A stretch of DNA of 64,000 bases. It comes from Podospora bellae-mahoneyi (lineage: Eukaryota > Ascomycota > Sordariomycetes > Sordariales > Podosporaceae). The position numbers and the translations under genes were made by a program. Positions 13,043 through 23,881 of this stretch are shown here, piece by piece (position 1 is the first letter of the stretch; the number at the start of each line of letters is the position of its first letter). The notes below the pieces were generated by a model. That model was given only the letters and a program-made list of their open reading frames with translations. It did no database searches and had not been told where the DNA came from. The stretch spans positions 1,984,001 through 2,048,000 of the forward strand of contig NC_085881.1 in the NCBI RefSeq assembly GCF_035222275.1, written 5' to 3'.

Positions 13043-14686
13043 TTGCCGTGCAAGGACAACGCAACTCTTGTGCCATCCCTTCCAAAGGCGACCATCTCCA
13101 GCTGCCCAGCCTCGGTCGCACTCATTGGCCCTGCAATCTTTTCGGCCCCGATTGATGCGTTCTCTTGCTGGAACACATCCATTCGAAGCCATCGTCAAAC
13201 TCCGCGAAGCCCGTCCCTTAGCGTCGTTCCCTCTACTGGTATAACTGACCACGGTCCACCCTCTCGTTCCTGTTTCCTCTTCTTCCCAGCAGGTCGACGG
13301 CACATTGTCGTAGGACCACCCTCAGTCGTCAACGTGGCTACCGGTCAAGGAGTATTGGCATCCTCGGGTGCCTTCGCAACCAATCTTGCCAATAATATCA
13401 CGGCAGTCCTGCAGAAGCTTCCGCCCTCTCTGCAAGCATACCTGGACACCACGGTCGACCACTTGTCAGGTGCCACCGACTTCCTCCAATCAAGCACGGG
13501 TCTTTCTCCGACCACCCTCTACACCGCAATCGCTACGGTTGTTCTCCTCGGCGCCATTCCAGCCGTTGCAGCGGGCAACAAGAAGAACGGCATCATGCGT
13601 CGCTACGGTTTCTCCAGTCGCCCAAGCCTCTCTCCTTTTAGCTCCAGCCTCGGCCATGGCGGCGTCCCCAACGTCACCGACGAAGACTTCAGCTACATCA
13701 CCTCGCAGGATCTTCAGGACCAAGGCGTAGACGTCCCTAGCCGTTCCTATGCCCCTCCATCACAGTACTACGACGTCTACTCCTCCTCTGCCCCGTCCCA
13801 GGCTTACTTGCGTAACAAGCCTGAAGACGATGTTATGCTGGTCAAGTACCAGGGCATCACCTACCCGGAGCACTTTCCCGCCTACTGCATCGGCGACGGA
13901 AAATTGCTTGTCAGCGATGTGCGGGAGCGTGTGCGGATGATCATGGACCTCACAGACCGCCAGGCAAAGCGTGTCAAGCTCTACTACAAGGGACGCCGGC
14001 TGAGAGATGCCGACGCTCCTGTAAGGGAATATGGTGTCAAGAACAACAGCGAGGTCCTTATGGTCTTGGATGATTCAGGTCAGGCAAGCAGCGAGGACAG
14101 CAATGAGGAGTTGGTTGTTGTCGGCCGCAACAAGTACGAAGGCCAGGTGATCAGGAATGGGCGCGAGAAGAGTCACCGATATGCCCCTTCCTCGCCGAGG
14201 ACAAGCCGGAGGGATGGCTTCGGGGGACGCAGCCCTCGGGAGACCACATCATCTTTCGGCAGCTTCGATATTCCGGCCGATGATGGCAGAGGCTACAGAC
14301 GGGCCAAGTCCAGGGTTCGGACTCAGTCTCCCTCGGGATCGGCCCTGTCCACTGCCAGCGCCCCCAACCTTCCTTCTATTTCACCTCCCCCTATGGGCAA
14401 GCCTGGTGGTCCTATTCAGCGACTTAACAACCTCGCCCTTCACTTTGAAACGACACTTCTTCCCTTGTGCATCGACTTTATGGCACGGCCACCCCCGGAC
14501 GCCGGGGAAAGAGAAAAGGAGCACAGGAAGATTTCAGAGACGATTATGCAGCAGGTGATTCTCAAGCTCGACGAGGTCGATACCTCGACAGAAGATGGAG
14601 CCAGAGCTAGAAGAAAGGAGTTGGTCAAGTATGTCCAGGACATCTTAAAGCTCGTTGATGATGTCAAGGCGAAGGGAAGGGTATAA
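13043..14686 (+). CDS. Membrane-anchored ubiquitin-like/BAG-domain Hsp70 co-chaperone
   Basis: BAG proteins bind the ATPase domain of Hsp70 and release nucleotide. The secure part runs from about 13320 to the stop at 14686. In order it has a hydrophobic membrane segment (TAIATVVLLGAIPAVAAG, around 13525), a linker, a ubiquitin-like region (VMLVKYQGITYPEHF to EVLMVLDDSG, about 13830-14075), a Ser/Arg-rich disordered stretch, and a C-terminal BAG helical domain (from PIQRLNNLALHFETTLLPLC). This layout resembles S. pombe Bag101/Bag102 and yeast Snl1, which sit on the ER or nuclear membrane. The start is not resolved. The open frame from 13043 has no ATG before the domains, and every candidate acceptor between 13291 and 13325 needs an upstream exon ending after one codon base. 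Coordinates give the open frame, not the true start. Confidence 0.78.
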   Translation: MPCKDNATLVPSLPKATISSCPASVALIGPAIFSAPIDAFSCWNTSIRSHRQTPRSPSLSVVPSTGITDHGPPSRSCFLFFPAGRRHIVVGPPSVVNVATGQGVLASSGAFATNLANNITAVLQKLPPSLQAYLDTTVDHLSGATDFLQSSTGLSPTTLYTAIATVVLLGAIPAVAAGNKKNGIMRRYGFSSRPSLSPFSSSLGHGGVPNVTDEDFSYITSQDLQDQGVDVPSRSYAPPSQYYDVYSSSAPSQAYLRNKPEDDVMLVKYQGITYPEHFPAYCIGDGKLLVSDVRERVRMIMDLTDRQAKRVKLYYKGRRLRDADAPVREYGVKNNSEVLMVLDDSGQASSEDSNEELVVVGRNKYEGQVIRNGREKSHRYAPSSPRTSRRDGFGGRSPRETTSSFGSFDIPADDGRGYRRAKSRVRTQSPSGSALSTASAPNLPSISPPPMGKPGGPIQRLNNLALHFETTLLPLCIDFMARPPPDAGEREKEHRKISETIMQQVILKLDEVDTSTEDGARARRKELVKYVQDILKLVDDVKAKGRV

Positions 14687-15486
14687 TATTCGGCCTCCTT
14701 CATCAAATTATAGGAGTGCCTTGACATAGTTTGAGGAATTTTCCCCGCACGTTTGGTAGCCAGGATACTGGCTTTTTAGTTTATTTTTTTACTGGTTTTA
14801 ATGGGTTAGCATCGTCCTTTCATATTCACTCAGCATCGGACGTGCGGTAGCGGAAACATTGATACGCCAGGCCTTGTATTCAGGAGGAATAAGGCCATGG
14901 ATTTTGGAAGCGTCTGATATTACCGTGGTCATATGGGCTACACAACAAGAAGGGAATTTGCTTCTCATCTTTTGCCATCGAAAGGGGGATCTTGTCTTGG
15001 GAAATGCCATGGTTGGCATCATGGATCGCGGGCATGAGCGACCTCAACAGAAGAAGTACGAGAGTACTACAGAAACAAACTTGAAAAACCAGTCAAATAA
15101 AAATATGATTTCTTCTCGTTTACATGTGCAAATCCGCCTTCATTACGATGTCCCACTGCATGCATTGAGTAGATCTGTGTACCTCGAGTATAGCTTACTC
15201 CTGGTGAAATGCCGTTATCGGTTATCGTTGTTTGCCTAGAGAGCAAGCTGCTGGACAGCTGGTGGAGCCTGTCACGGCACAGGAACCTTGATAGGTGGGC
15301 CCCCACTCAAGCTCTGCCCGGTAGGTCTAACCCTACCTTTGGCCTGAGGCCACAACTCCCACTCGCTTGCGGCGTCCCCACCCATCCCACTTTCGGCCTA
15401 GCGCATCTGGCTGGCCTTCACTGGCACACGGCCAATTTTCATCACACACAAAAAAGTCGTAGACCGACCATCAACCATCGCGCAGG
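14687..15486. other. Intergenic upstream of uL13 gene
   Basis: About 800 bp. The left part is the 3' UTR of the BAG gene. The right part, 15300-15486, is C-rich and should contain the promoter of the ribosomal protein gene. Short open frames show no domains. Confidence 0.5.
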
Positions 15487-15555
15487 GTAAGGAACAGCCA
15501 GACTACGCAGCATTTTGATCGGCTGGAGTTTGACTGATCAAGTCTTTTTCTTTAG
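15487..15555 (+). other. Probable 5' UTR intron of the uL13 gene
   Basis: The 69-nt interval begins GTAAGG, carries a TTGACTGAT branch-point-like sequence near 15528-15536 and ends in a pyrimidine-rich CTTTAG. It ends 32 bp before the start codon. Leader introns are common in fungal ribosomal protein genes. This is inferred from splice signals only. Confidence 0.5.
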
Positions 15556-15587
15556 TTTCCTTCCTTTCCCCAGTCACTTGCGGAAAG

Positions 15588-16710
15588 ATGTCGTCCTTCG
15601 AGTCTGTGGTATGTGTTGCCTCTCCTCTCCATCTCGGCAGTTTGAATGCAATGCAATCGGAAGTCGAGCACGCACGACGAAACCGCCAATCTCTCAGCCA
15701 CCGCCCAGCACACTGCGACGCACAATCTCGAAACCCCAACGCGAGCGAAATCAGCACCAGGACGAAGCAATTGCGAGGAGGTACAACCGAGAGAGGAGCG
15801 ATGGTGGCTAATTCTGGTTTCAACAGGTCGTGATCGATGGCAAGGGCCATCTGCTTGGTCGTCTTGCCAGCATCGTCGCCAAGCAGCTCCTCAACGGCCA
15901 GCAGATCGTTGTTGTCCGCTGCGAGGCTCTCAACATCTCTGGCGAGTTCTTCCGCGCCAAGCGTACGTCACACCCTTCTTCTTCATCGATATGGCACGGG
16001 AATTCGCGACGGGCGGAGCAGTTGGATGATTGGAATTGCGCGTTGGAGGAGGGGCGCCGGGGGGGAGAACTGCTGCCGGACCGAAGGATGGAGGACAACA
16101 TCAAGACGAACCAGTTGACTGACATTTGGAAACAGTCAAGTACCATGCCTACCTTCGCAAGATGACCCGGTACAACCCTACCCGCGGTGGTGAGTTGAAC
16201 TCCTCTCGAACGATCGATGTCCGACCAAGTCTGACAATGTCTAGGCCCCTTCCACTTCCGCGCTCCCTCCCGCATCTTCTACAAGGCCGTCCGTGGCATG
16301 ATTCCCCACAAGACCGCCCGCGGTGCCGCTGCCCTTGAGCGCCTCAAGGTCTTCGAGGGTGTTCCCCCTCCCTATGACAAGAAGAAGAAGATGGTCGTTC
16401 CCCAGGCCCTCCGTGTCCTCAGACTCCAGCCTGGCCGCAAGTACTGCACCGTTGGCCGTCTCAGCCACGAGGTTGGCTGGAAGTACCAGGACGTTGTTGC
16501 CAGGTGGGTGAAATTCCGGCGAATAGCCAGAAGTGACCGAGGATCGCAAAGACTGACTTTACTTTCTCCAGACTCGAGGAGAGACGCAAGGCGAAGGGCG
16601 CTGCCTACTACGAGCGCAAGAAGCTCGCCGCCAGACAGCTTTCCGAGGCGAAGAAGACCGCCAAGGTCGACTCCAAGACGACGGAGGCCCTTGCTGCCTT
16701 CGGTTACTAG
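15588..16710 (+). CDS. 60S ribosomal protein uL13 (L13a; yeast L16)
   Basis: This is a structural protein of the large ribosomal subunit. Five exons (15588-15608, 15827-15962, 16136-16189, 16245-16503 and 16572-16710) join in frame to 202 residues, the usual length of eukaryotic L13a. All introns are GT-AG. Diagnostic blocks are [20 protein letters not shown], the [21 protein letters not shown] segment rebuilt across two introns, [22 protein letters not shown] and a Lys/Ala-rich C-terminal helix. Exon 1 encodes only seven residues (MSSFESV). Clustering of introns at the 5' end fits fungal ribosomal protein genes. Confidence 0.97.
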
Positions 16711-18504
16711 AGATAGTGACCAAAATGCATACCTTTGTCCTTTATGCGATTTCATCTTAGATTGGCGCGGTGGTTCGGGGCATCATCGACTTCATATGCG
16801 TGGCTGGGTGGATAGGCAATGGGCTATCTAACAACACTATGCGTCCCCAGGCTTGGGAGCTCATAAAATAACTGAGATCAACCAATGGACAATGCGGTTG
16901 CATGGATGAAAAAGAAAGCACAAAATACCCGGCTTTGGCAGTCTAGGCTTCGTCAGTGGTGCTATAGGGTGTGTGCCAACGTGCCACGCCTCATCGTTTT
17001 GACGGCCGAATCGCCAAGGCCATCCTTCCATTTTACGCTGAATGAAACGACAATAATCTGCACCGGTGCTGGCTCTTTCTTTGGAATTGTGACATATGGG
17101 ACACTGGTCAGCTGGTTGTCTCAAGTGAGCTGGTCGAAAGGGCTATCTGGGGTGGGATCAAGGGCAAGCGGGTGGGAGAAGGGAAATCGTCTCGAGGACG
17201 CGGTGGTGTACAGAGCTGGTCCTTGATGGACTCGTAGGCTCTGAGGCCTCGTGTGACAGGGATGAGTCCTGTTTCTATCAACTTGCCATCAATCCATCAC
17301 ACGTGCGCCTATCTTTTGCTGTCTTGTCTGTGCCGAATCTGTGCTTTGTCGTATCTCCAGTGCCAGTCAGTCCTCCATATTGCCCAGACTTGCGTTCTTA
17401 TCTTGTGGGGGCATGACGTAGTTGGTGGTGATATGCCACATGTTCACTCGTTGAGGCTTCCTCCATGACTGGTATGCTTGGTGACCAATGATGAGAGAGT
17501 GTATGTCTTGATCTTCATTGCTTAGGCCTGACGTCTTTCTATGAACACTATGAGTCAAGATATAAGCTCTTGTTATCATGCTTCTTGGTCGGGGATATGT
17601 CGACACGTTATGTTTCAGTTCGTCTTACTTCGCCGCCAGAAGTATCTTTCGTGCTGTTTAAACATGACAAGTAGAAAAGTTATCTCCAACGTAGAGGATT
17701 CAAAGGAAAGAGCTTGTCGATGTTGGGCTATTGATTCTGTTGCTGTGGTTCGCGAGGTGAAGAATATATCTGGGTTGTAAGAAGTTATCTTCGAGTTGAG
17801 ATATGGGTAAGCTTGGTAGCTGGTGAGAAGACACTAAATGGACCGTCGCTCATATTTACGTGATACATCATCATATCTGCCTACAGAGATAGGTTAAGGT
17901 ACTTTTTGACACAGTATGTGTAATGTTCGTAGAAGGATGTTGAATTCTGTGATGTGGTTTGAGGTTTGTATTACTGTATATGTCAATTTTTATAAATGTT
18001 CTGAAATTTTTGAAATACATGTTAAGTTTGAACTGTTATCATGTTTTTTCCATTCTTTAAGCAAATTCATGCTATTTTCACGGTTGTAATGCCATCTGGA
18101 ACTTTATCATTAGGCCTGTTCTAGATAGTAAAATACCAAGGTGCCAAGGTGAAACATCCATGTTGGCTCATGGTTTGAAGTGGTCGGGTAGGTGGTTATG
18201 GATCATTTCAACAGGCTGAAAATCACAACTACCTTGCCTATGCGAAATACGTAGGTATGTATTGTATTTTCTCTCCAGAGGGTTTGTTGTTGTGTCTTTA
18301 GTACCTTATGTATGATGGAAATATACATTTCACAACAAATCTCAGGTGCAGGTAAATCAAGATGTTAGAATCTCATGACAACTTGACAAGTATCCCGCTA
18401 AACACAAAGTGGAATCTTGTAACCACCAGGTAGTTTTCAAATTTGCCTTTCTCTTTTTTCTCAGATACCTTTACACCTCTTTGCCGCTGATCATATTCAG
18501 TGAT
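16711..18504. other. Long AT-rich spacer, nothing recognised
   Basis: About 1.8 kb between convergent genes (uL13 and the histidine phosphatase). The part from about 17750 to 18450 is visibly more A/T-rich than the flanks, with runs such as atttttataaatg and gaaatttttgaaatac. No coding domain, RNA gene or repeated unit was seen. Confidence 0.55.
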
Positions 18505-19972
18505 TCACAGCTTGCCAGCCCCCGTACTCCCACTCCTCACACTCCCCTTCTCATCCGCCATCACCACCACACTCCCGCCCGATCTCCGTCTCCTCACAAA
18601 CAAAAACGCCACCAACCCCACAATTCCCAACACCACAAGCGTAACCGCCGCGCCAACAGCCCCAGCAACAGCATTCGACATGCCCCCTCTGGTGAACATC
18701 TCAGCAGCAACACCAGTATACGTCGCGCAAAACCCATCGCTGCTCCCACAAGCAGAGCACCACTCCTCCGCACTCCCAATAGCCCTCCCCTTCATCTCCC
18801 TAGTAAACTCCCCCCAAGAGAGACTCTCCCTCCCGGTCCCAAACAGCGGCCACGAATCCAACTCCCCAGCAGTCCCATTCCTAAACAAAAACCTCACCCA
18901 AAGATCCTTCTCCTCCGGGAAAGAAGTCCTCGTCTCAGGGGAATAGAGCTCAAAAGCCATCGTAGACGCATAATCAGGCAACCCATAAAAACTCTCACTT
19001 ACCTCCGTCAGCCCGGCAAGTCCAAAAAACGCAAGAAACGCATCGTAGCTCCCCGCCAACAGAGAAAACTTGAGCGCGCCCTCCAAGGCAACAGTTTTGT
19101 TCAGCTGCGTCAGGATGGCAGACGATAGGGTCCGGGCATGGATCGACCGCTCAGGCTGCGAGGCATTGAAATTGTATGCAAACTCTGCGCTGTCGGCCAG
19201 GGTGCGGAGTTGGAAGAGTTGGGAGGGGGAGATGGAAAAGGAGGAGTTGTGCAGCCGGGCGACGTTGATGAGGTCGTAGATGTCGTAGGCGGAGGCGTAG
19301 CTTAGATCTTCTGGGGAGGTGATATCATACACCGATTTTAAGACGGGAAAGAGGCTTTGGTAGAATTCCCGGGTGGAGGTGAGTTTGGTGGTGAATTCGG
19401 GGCTGGATTCGAAGGATTGGCTGGCTTGGGTGACGGCTGGGCAGTTGTCGTCGCCTTTGATCCAGATTGCGTCGGGGGAGTTGGGGGGGATGCCTTGGAG
19501 GGTGATGTATTGGTAGCCGTTTAAGGGGGAGGTGGATTCGCTTCCGTTGTTGAGGGTTTGGGTTGCGATTGAGGGGTTGAGGTCGGCAAGGGGTGGGTAG
19601 AGGCCCTGGAGGAAGGCGGTGGCGGTGTTGAGGAGGATGCCTTGATTTGGAGCGGAGGCGTAGATTTGGGAGGGGACGTAGTTGAATTCGGAGATGTTGA
19701 GGATTTGGTGAGGGGAGCCGGATTCGATGTAGCGGGCGCGGTAGTCGCTGCCGATTTGAAAGTTTTGGGTGGTCCCGAGGTTGGTGAGGGTTTGGGCGCC
19801 GTAGTGTTTCGTTGTTCCTGGGGAGTGTTAGTTGACTGATAATGATATTCATGTCAGAAAGGTGGTACTTACTATCTCCGTGACGGGTGAAGACAACAAC
19901 TCCATGGACCGTCTCCGCCATGGTTCTACCCGCCAACAGGCTCAGCACAGTACCAGCTGCAGCAGTGAACAT
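18505..19972 (-). CDS. Histidine-phosphatase-superfamily protein, secreted ectodomain with C-terminal membrane anchor
   Basis: Members of this family hydrolyse phosphate esters through a phosphohistidine intermediate. Two exons (19972-19873 and 19817-18505) join across a 55-nt intron exactly inside the catalytic motif, giving RHGDRTTKHYGAQ. The protein has 470 residues. The N-terminus is a signal-peptide-like segment, and the ectodomain carries several N-x-S/T sites. Near the C-terminus a membrane segment (AVAGAVGAAVTLVVLGIVGL) is followed by RRRR and a short cytoplasmic tail, so a type I topology is expected. The second catalytic motif, usually HD, appears as YD in LLAGSYDAFLAFFGLAGL: the Asp is kept and the His is missing. 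Activity may therefore be altered. The family call is firm, the substrate is unknown. Confidence 0.88.
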
Positions 19973-20622
19973 CTTGACTGCGGACTAACTTTCCAGATGA
20001 TAAAAGCTTAGTTGCAAAGACCAGTGTTCAGAGCTACCGCATCGATATAAAACCTCAGCGCCGACTGTAACGACGACGGGAAGTGGGGGAAGATCCGGAG
20101 ATGCGATAGGAGATCCATCTTCCCCAATCCACTTGCATTAGATCCCGGTCTATCTACCATTTGAACCTATCAGCGCCATAATGACCCATCAAACCTTGGA
20201 GTTGGACCATGAAAATTAGTCACTCTCGAGTCATGGAGTCGCTACGACCTGCCCGTTTGGTTCCAATCTGGCGATCCTTCCACAAACTTGGCGGAGGTCG
20301 GCGGTTGTCGATGAAAGCTTGTATGCACTTCATTTGATGAAGAGAGACATGTTGCTCAAGTTGCAGATACAGAGTGGGCGCAGTGTTGACTTTGTGTACC
20401 TGCTTGGTATTTCTGACAGATTATGGCAAGTCAGATATTTCTGCTGCGACCTTAACAATTTGTCTTGATCGTTTTTCGAACTAACATTAAAAAGTGGATT
20501 GCAACATCGATAAAACAGATGATAACATCAATGGCAACTCTTCAAGACTCTTTGCAATTGTTTTCGACCAAAGCCGCAGACTTAACCCCTCTTTCTGACA
20601 ATATCTTTCATCGAATCAAACA
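19973..20622. other. Intergenic with promoter of the histidine phosphatase gene
   Basis: About 650 bp between the phosphatase start and a tRNA gene. No coding frame of note. The sequence tatcgatataaaacc near 20040-20055, about 70 bp upstream of the phosphatase ATG, could contain a TATA-like element on either strand, but this is weak. Confidence 0.4.
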
Positions 20623-20731
20623 GGGAGCTTGGCTCAGTTGGAAGAGCGCAGGTCTCATACTTGGCAGTATGATCTGAATGTTTAACATCAGAGTTATCCT
20701 GAGGTCGTGAGTTCGAGCCTCACAGTTCCCA
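20623..20731 (+). tRNA. Elongator tRNA-Met (anticodon CAT) with 36-nt intron
   Basis: The acceptor strands GGGAGCT (20623-20629) and AGTTCCC (20724-20730) pair over seven positions, including one G-T. The D-arm GCTC/GAGC, an anticodon arm with loop CTCATA plus A, and a T-arm GTGAG-TTCGAGC-CTCAC complete a cloverleaf. The anticodon CAT is followed by a purine and then by an intron at 20660-20695, the canonical place after position 37. The TTCGA T-loop argues against the initiator tRNA-Met. Confidence 0.88.
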
Positions 20732-21252
20732 CTATCTTTTGCCTAGAGTCTCCAATACACCCCGTACAATTTTGCGGAGCTTTGTTTCTTGGTAAGATTG
20801 TGTCTTTTTGGTGTTGTCGGGGTTAGAATTATTCCCTAGAGCTATGGAGGAGAACTGATGGTTCTGTCTCGGAGCTTGGGCGAGGAGCATGACATCAACG
20901 CGCTCTACTTGGCAGCTAAGCGATAACTCCGAGAATGAGGCTCTTATCGTGATCCTTATTATGAGCAGTGGTTCTGAAATTGTGTTCAAGGAAAACAAGT
21001 ACCTTTTGGGGTAATACCCTCCCTCCCTTCTTTTGTCAAGAGACCCAACTGCTTGGAATCATAGCTTGCAAAAGATCCTGTCCTGTTAGCACTCACATCA
21101 GAGACAAGTTCACCATAGTTAGCTAGGGCCATCACTTCTGCAGAGTGAACGCTGTTTAATGACATCGCAACTAGCAAGTTATCTATGTCTCATCTTCGTT
21201 GCGCTTTAAGCCTCCCCAACCATAATTACGTCTCATCATACAAATGCGTCAA
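20732..21252. other. Spacer between tRNA-Met and RPT2
   Basis: About 520 bp with no recognised gene. It contains the 3' UTR of RPT2 (minus strand) and the downstream flank of the tRNA gene. Confidence 0.5.
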
Positions 21253-22807
21253 CTACAAGTACAACCCCTCGGGCTCACCCTCCTGCTTCGTCCGCAACAC
21301 TCTCTCGCGAGCGGCGCGGAAGTCGGCCATCTGTACCCGCATTCTGCGCTCCCGAAGAGCCATCAGACCAGCCTCTGAGCAAATAGCCTTGATGTCGGCA
21401 CCTGACAGATCATCCTTCTGCGCGATAAACTCCTCAAGATCGACGTCCTCATTAAGTGACATCTTGCTAGTGTGGAGTGTAAAAATCTTGCGCTTGGTGT
21501 TCTGGTCGGGATTCTCAAAGAGGATCTTTCGGTCGATACGTCCGGGTCGGATCAGAGCGGGATCAAGAGACTCGATCTTGTTGGTGGCCATGATCACCTT
21601 GACGTCACCGCGGTCATCGAAACCATCAAGCTGGTTGAGAAGCTCCAGCATAGTTCTTTGGACTTCACGCTCACCACCTGAAGTCGAATCGTAACGCTTG
21701 GTACCGATAGCATCGATTTCATCGATGAAGACGATTGACGGGGCATTCTCGGCAGCAACCTTTTGACATGTTAGCAAGGAACCACCAATCTTGGGCAGAC
21801 GAATGCTTACCTGGAACAGTTGGCGAACCAACCGGGGGCCGTCACCGAGATACTTCTGAATCAACTCGCTACCAACAATACGCAGGAAAGTGGCCGAAGT
21901 CTGGTTTGCAACCGCCTTCGCCAGTAACGTCTTTCCGGTACCGGGGGCACCGTAGAGAATGACACCCTTGGGAGGCTTGATACCCATCTCCTCGTACAGC
22001 TCCGGATGGAGCAGTGGCAACTCTACAGATTCCCGCACCTCCTGGATTTGCTGCTCCAAACCACCGATATCCGCGTACGACTCCGTAGGCGCCTTGTCGA
22101 GCTTCATGACGCTGACTATAGGATCCGCGTCATCTGTGAGAACACCGACGATGCTCACAGTCTTATGGTGAAGCAAGACACTGGCGCCGGGCTCCAATAG
22201 ATCCTTGTCAACAAAACTCATGATGCTTACATAATACTCTGGTCCAGTCGTGCTGCTGACAATGGCGTGGTCGTCGTCAATCATCTCTTCAAGGGTTCCG
22301 ACTCCCATTGGGCTACCACGCATGTCGTCAACACGGCCACGTTCATCGGCATTGCGATCCGCAGCCTCGGCTTCCGAGGCAGCTGGAGCTGCATTGTCCT
22401 TGGCGGCTTTCGCCTTGCGCAAGCGCTCTTGGTTCTCGACATATTCCTCCTCGAGCAACAGATGGTCGTGAACACGCTGCATGCGCAACAGCCTGAGCTT
22501 GCATCGACTGGTCGGGTAGACGGGCGGTAACTTGGCGGCGGCACTGGCACCGCCGGCTCTCTTCTTCTTGCGACCGATGCGGGTGGTAGGTCTCGGGGGA
22601 GGTTCGTGCTTGTGCTTCTCCTTCTGTTACAATAGCATCGTCAGCAACGTCAGAGTCGATGACGACGGATGATTGTCAGTAGCAAACCTTCTTGTCCTTG
22701 TCATCCTTGCCATCGTGGCCACCTCCCATACCCGACTGGTTTTGACCCTACGGAAAGTTAGCAAATAGTCGAGCGACTCGAGCTTTGGTAATCGATAAAC
22801 CGACCAT
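21253..22807 (-). CDS. rpt2: 26S proteasome regulatory ATPase Rpt2 (Rpn/S4 subunit, PSMC1)
   Basis: One of six AAA+ ATPases of the proteasome base ring, which unfold substrates and open the 20S gate. Exons are 22807-22805, 22747-22688, 22623-21811 and 21759-21253, giving 460 residues. The first exon is just the ATG. Splicing to exon 2 yields [20 protein letters not shown], matching the conserved, N-myristoylated start of Rpt2 proteins. Then come a basic N-terminal region, a coiled coil ([20 protein letters not shown]), an OB segment, Walker A GAPGTGKT, Walker [13 protein letters not shown], and the arginine-finger segment [12 protein letters not shown]. The protein ends LYL, the HbYX motif that docks into the alpha ring. 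It is divergent to ubc1 across about 1.07 kb. Confidence 0.97.
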
Positions 22808-23881
22808 TGTGACGGTGGGACCTCAGGCCGCCGGAGCTGTGAATGTGAAGTGGTTGAGGTGTGTCTAGGGTGGCCAGCTGCTAACTGGTATCGACGGTTT
22901 CGAAGTCTGCGACGATGACGGTGTAAATGTGCCGGGCTGCGAGTGGTGTCGCTGATTCCCGTTGCTGCTTGCTTTGTGATGCTGGAGTTGAAGCTGGAAG
23001 CTGGCAGCTGTGTTGGGAATCGCCTTGCAGGCCAGGCCACCAGGCGGCAGAGCGACGCGACATCTGGGTCCCGCCCTCTGCACGAGCCAACTACGCAGCC
23101 TGCAATTTTGACCAATGGCAGGCAGCCCTGGGACCTGAGTGCACAGACCCCAGTTATGAGCCAACATGCAGGAGGGGGCATGGATTGATGATGGCAAACA
23201 ACGGAGCCCCGGAAACACTGGCATTCCATTCTCATTGAACACCAAGAGTACGGCGCCAACCAGAAGCTTCTGTGTAGCATACGGAGAACCTGGAAAAGTT
23301 CCAGCCTTTGACAGAGAGGTGGCTCAAAGGCCTTCCATGAATCCATAACCGTCTCCTGTGTTTCCCAAGAAAGCCCACATCTCTGCAGCCCGACTTGTTT
23401 ACGTAGTGTGCTGCATGCAATATATGCAGGCCGGTGTATCACTCCTGCCTCCCCATCCGCCTCGTCTCGAACATCAGCGCTGTTCACCTTTTTGCGAAGT
23501 CCGGTCTCCTGTCTCCGCTTCCGCCATACCTGCTCTCAGATAGACCAAACGTTGGGTGATCCACGATCAGAGCCACGAAGCCGGAGGTCACTACCACCTC
23601 CTTAGTTTCCAGGGTCCTTGCGCTTGTTGCTACTGTTACCCCTCCAAAGTTGGGTTTCTGACTTCGTTGGCCCCTCCCAACCTTTTTGCTCCCAGACGAC
23701 AACACATGCCAACTCTTCCGAGAGTCTCCGCCAAAACCTTCGACCCGCTGTGAAAACTGAAAGTTCCTAGTCACCTCTACCAACTTGCACTTTTAAACAA
23801 CACTCTCGTCGGTCTCTTCATCGCACACGAACACCCCTTGCTAGAAACAACCCAGCTTCTACCCACTTCACACAACGACCC
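22808..23881. promoter_or_regulatory. Divergent promoter region between RPT2 and UBC1
   Basis: This region of 1,074 bp separates two divergently transcribed ubiquitin-proteasome genes and must carry both promoters. The longest open frame in it, on the minus strand, overlaps the RPT2 exon 1/2 region and has no domain, so I treat it as chance. One site at 23190-23199 resembles a proteasome control element with one mismatch, which is weak evidence. Confidence 0.5.

Noticed and set aside
15609-16135. Possible snoRNAs in introns of the uL13 gene, as in animal RPL13A
   Set aside because: I see no proper C box (RTGATGA) with a matching D box in either intron; the CTGAC near 16120 is the branch point.
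23190-23199. gatggcaaac resembling a proteasome-associated control element
   Set aside because: One mismatch to the yeast consensus and a single copy; such a 9-mer is expected by chance in 1 kb.
22627-23487. Minus-strand open frame of 286 codons upstream of RPT2
   Set aside because: It overlaps RPT2 exons 1-2 in another frame and then runs through the promoter spacer. No domain, and its composition looks random.
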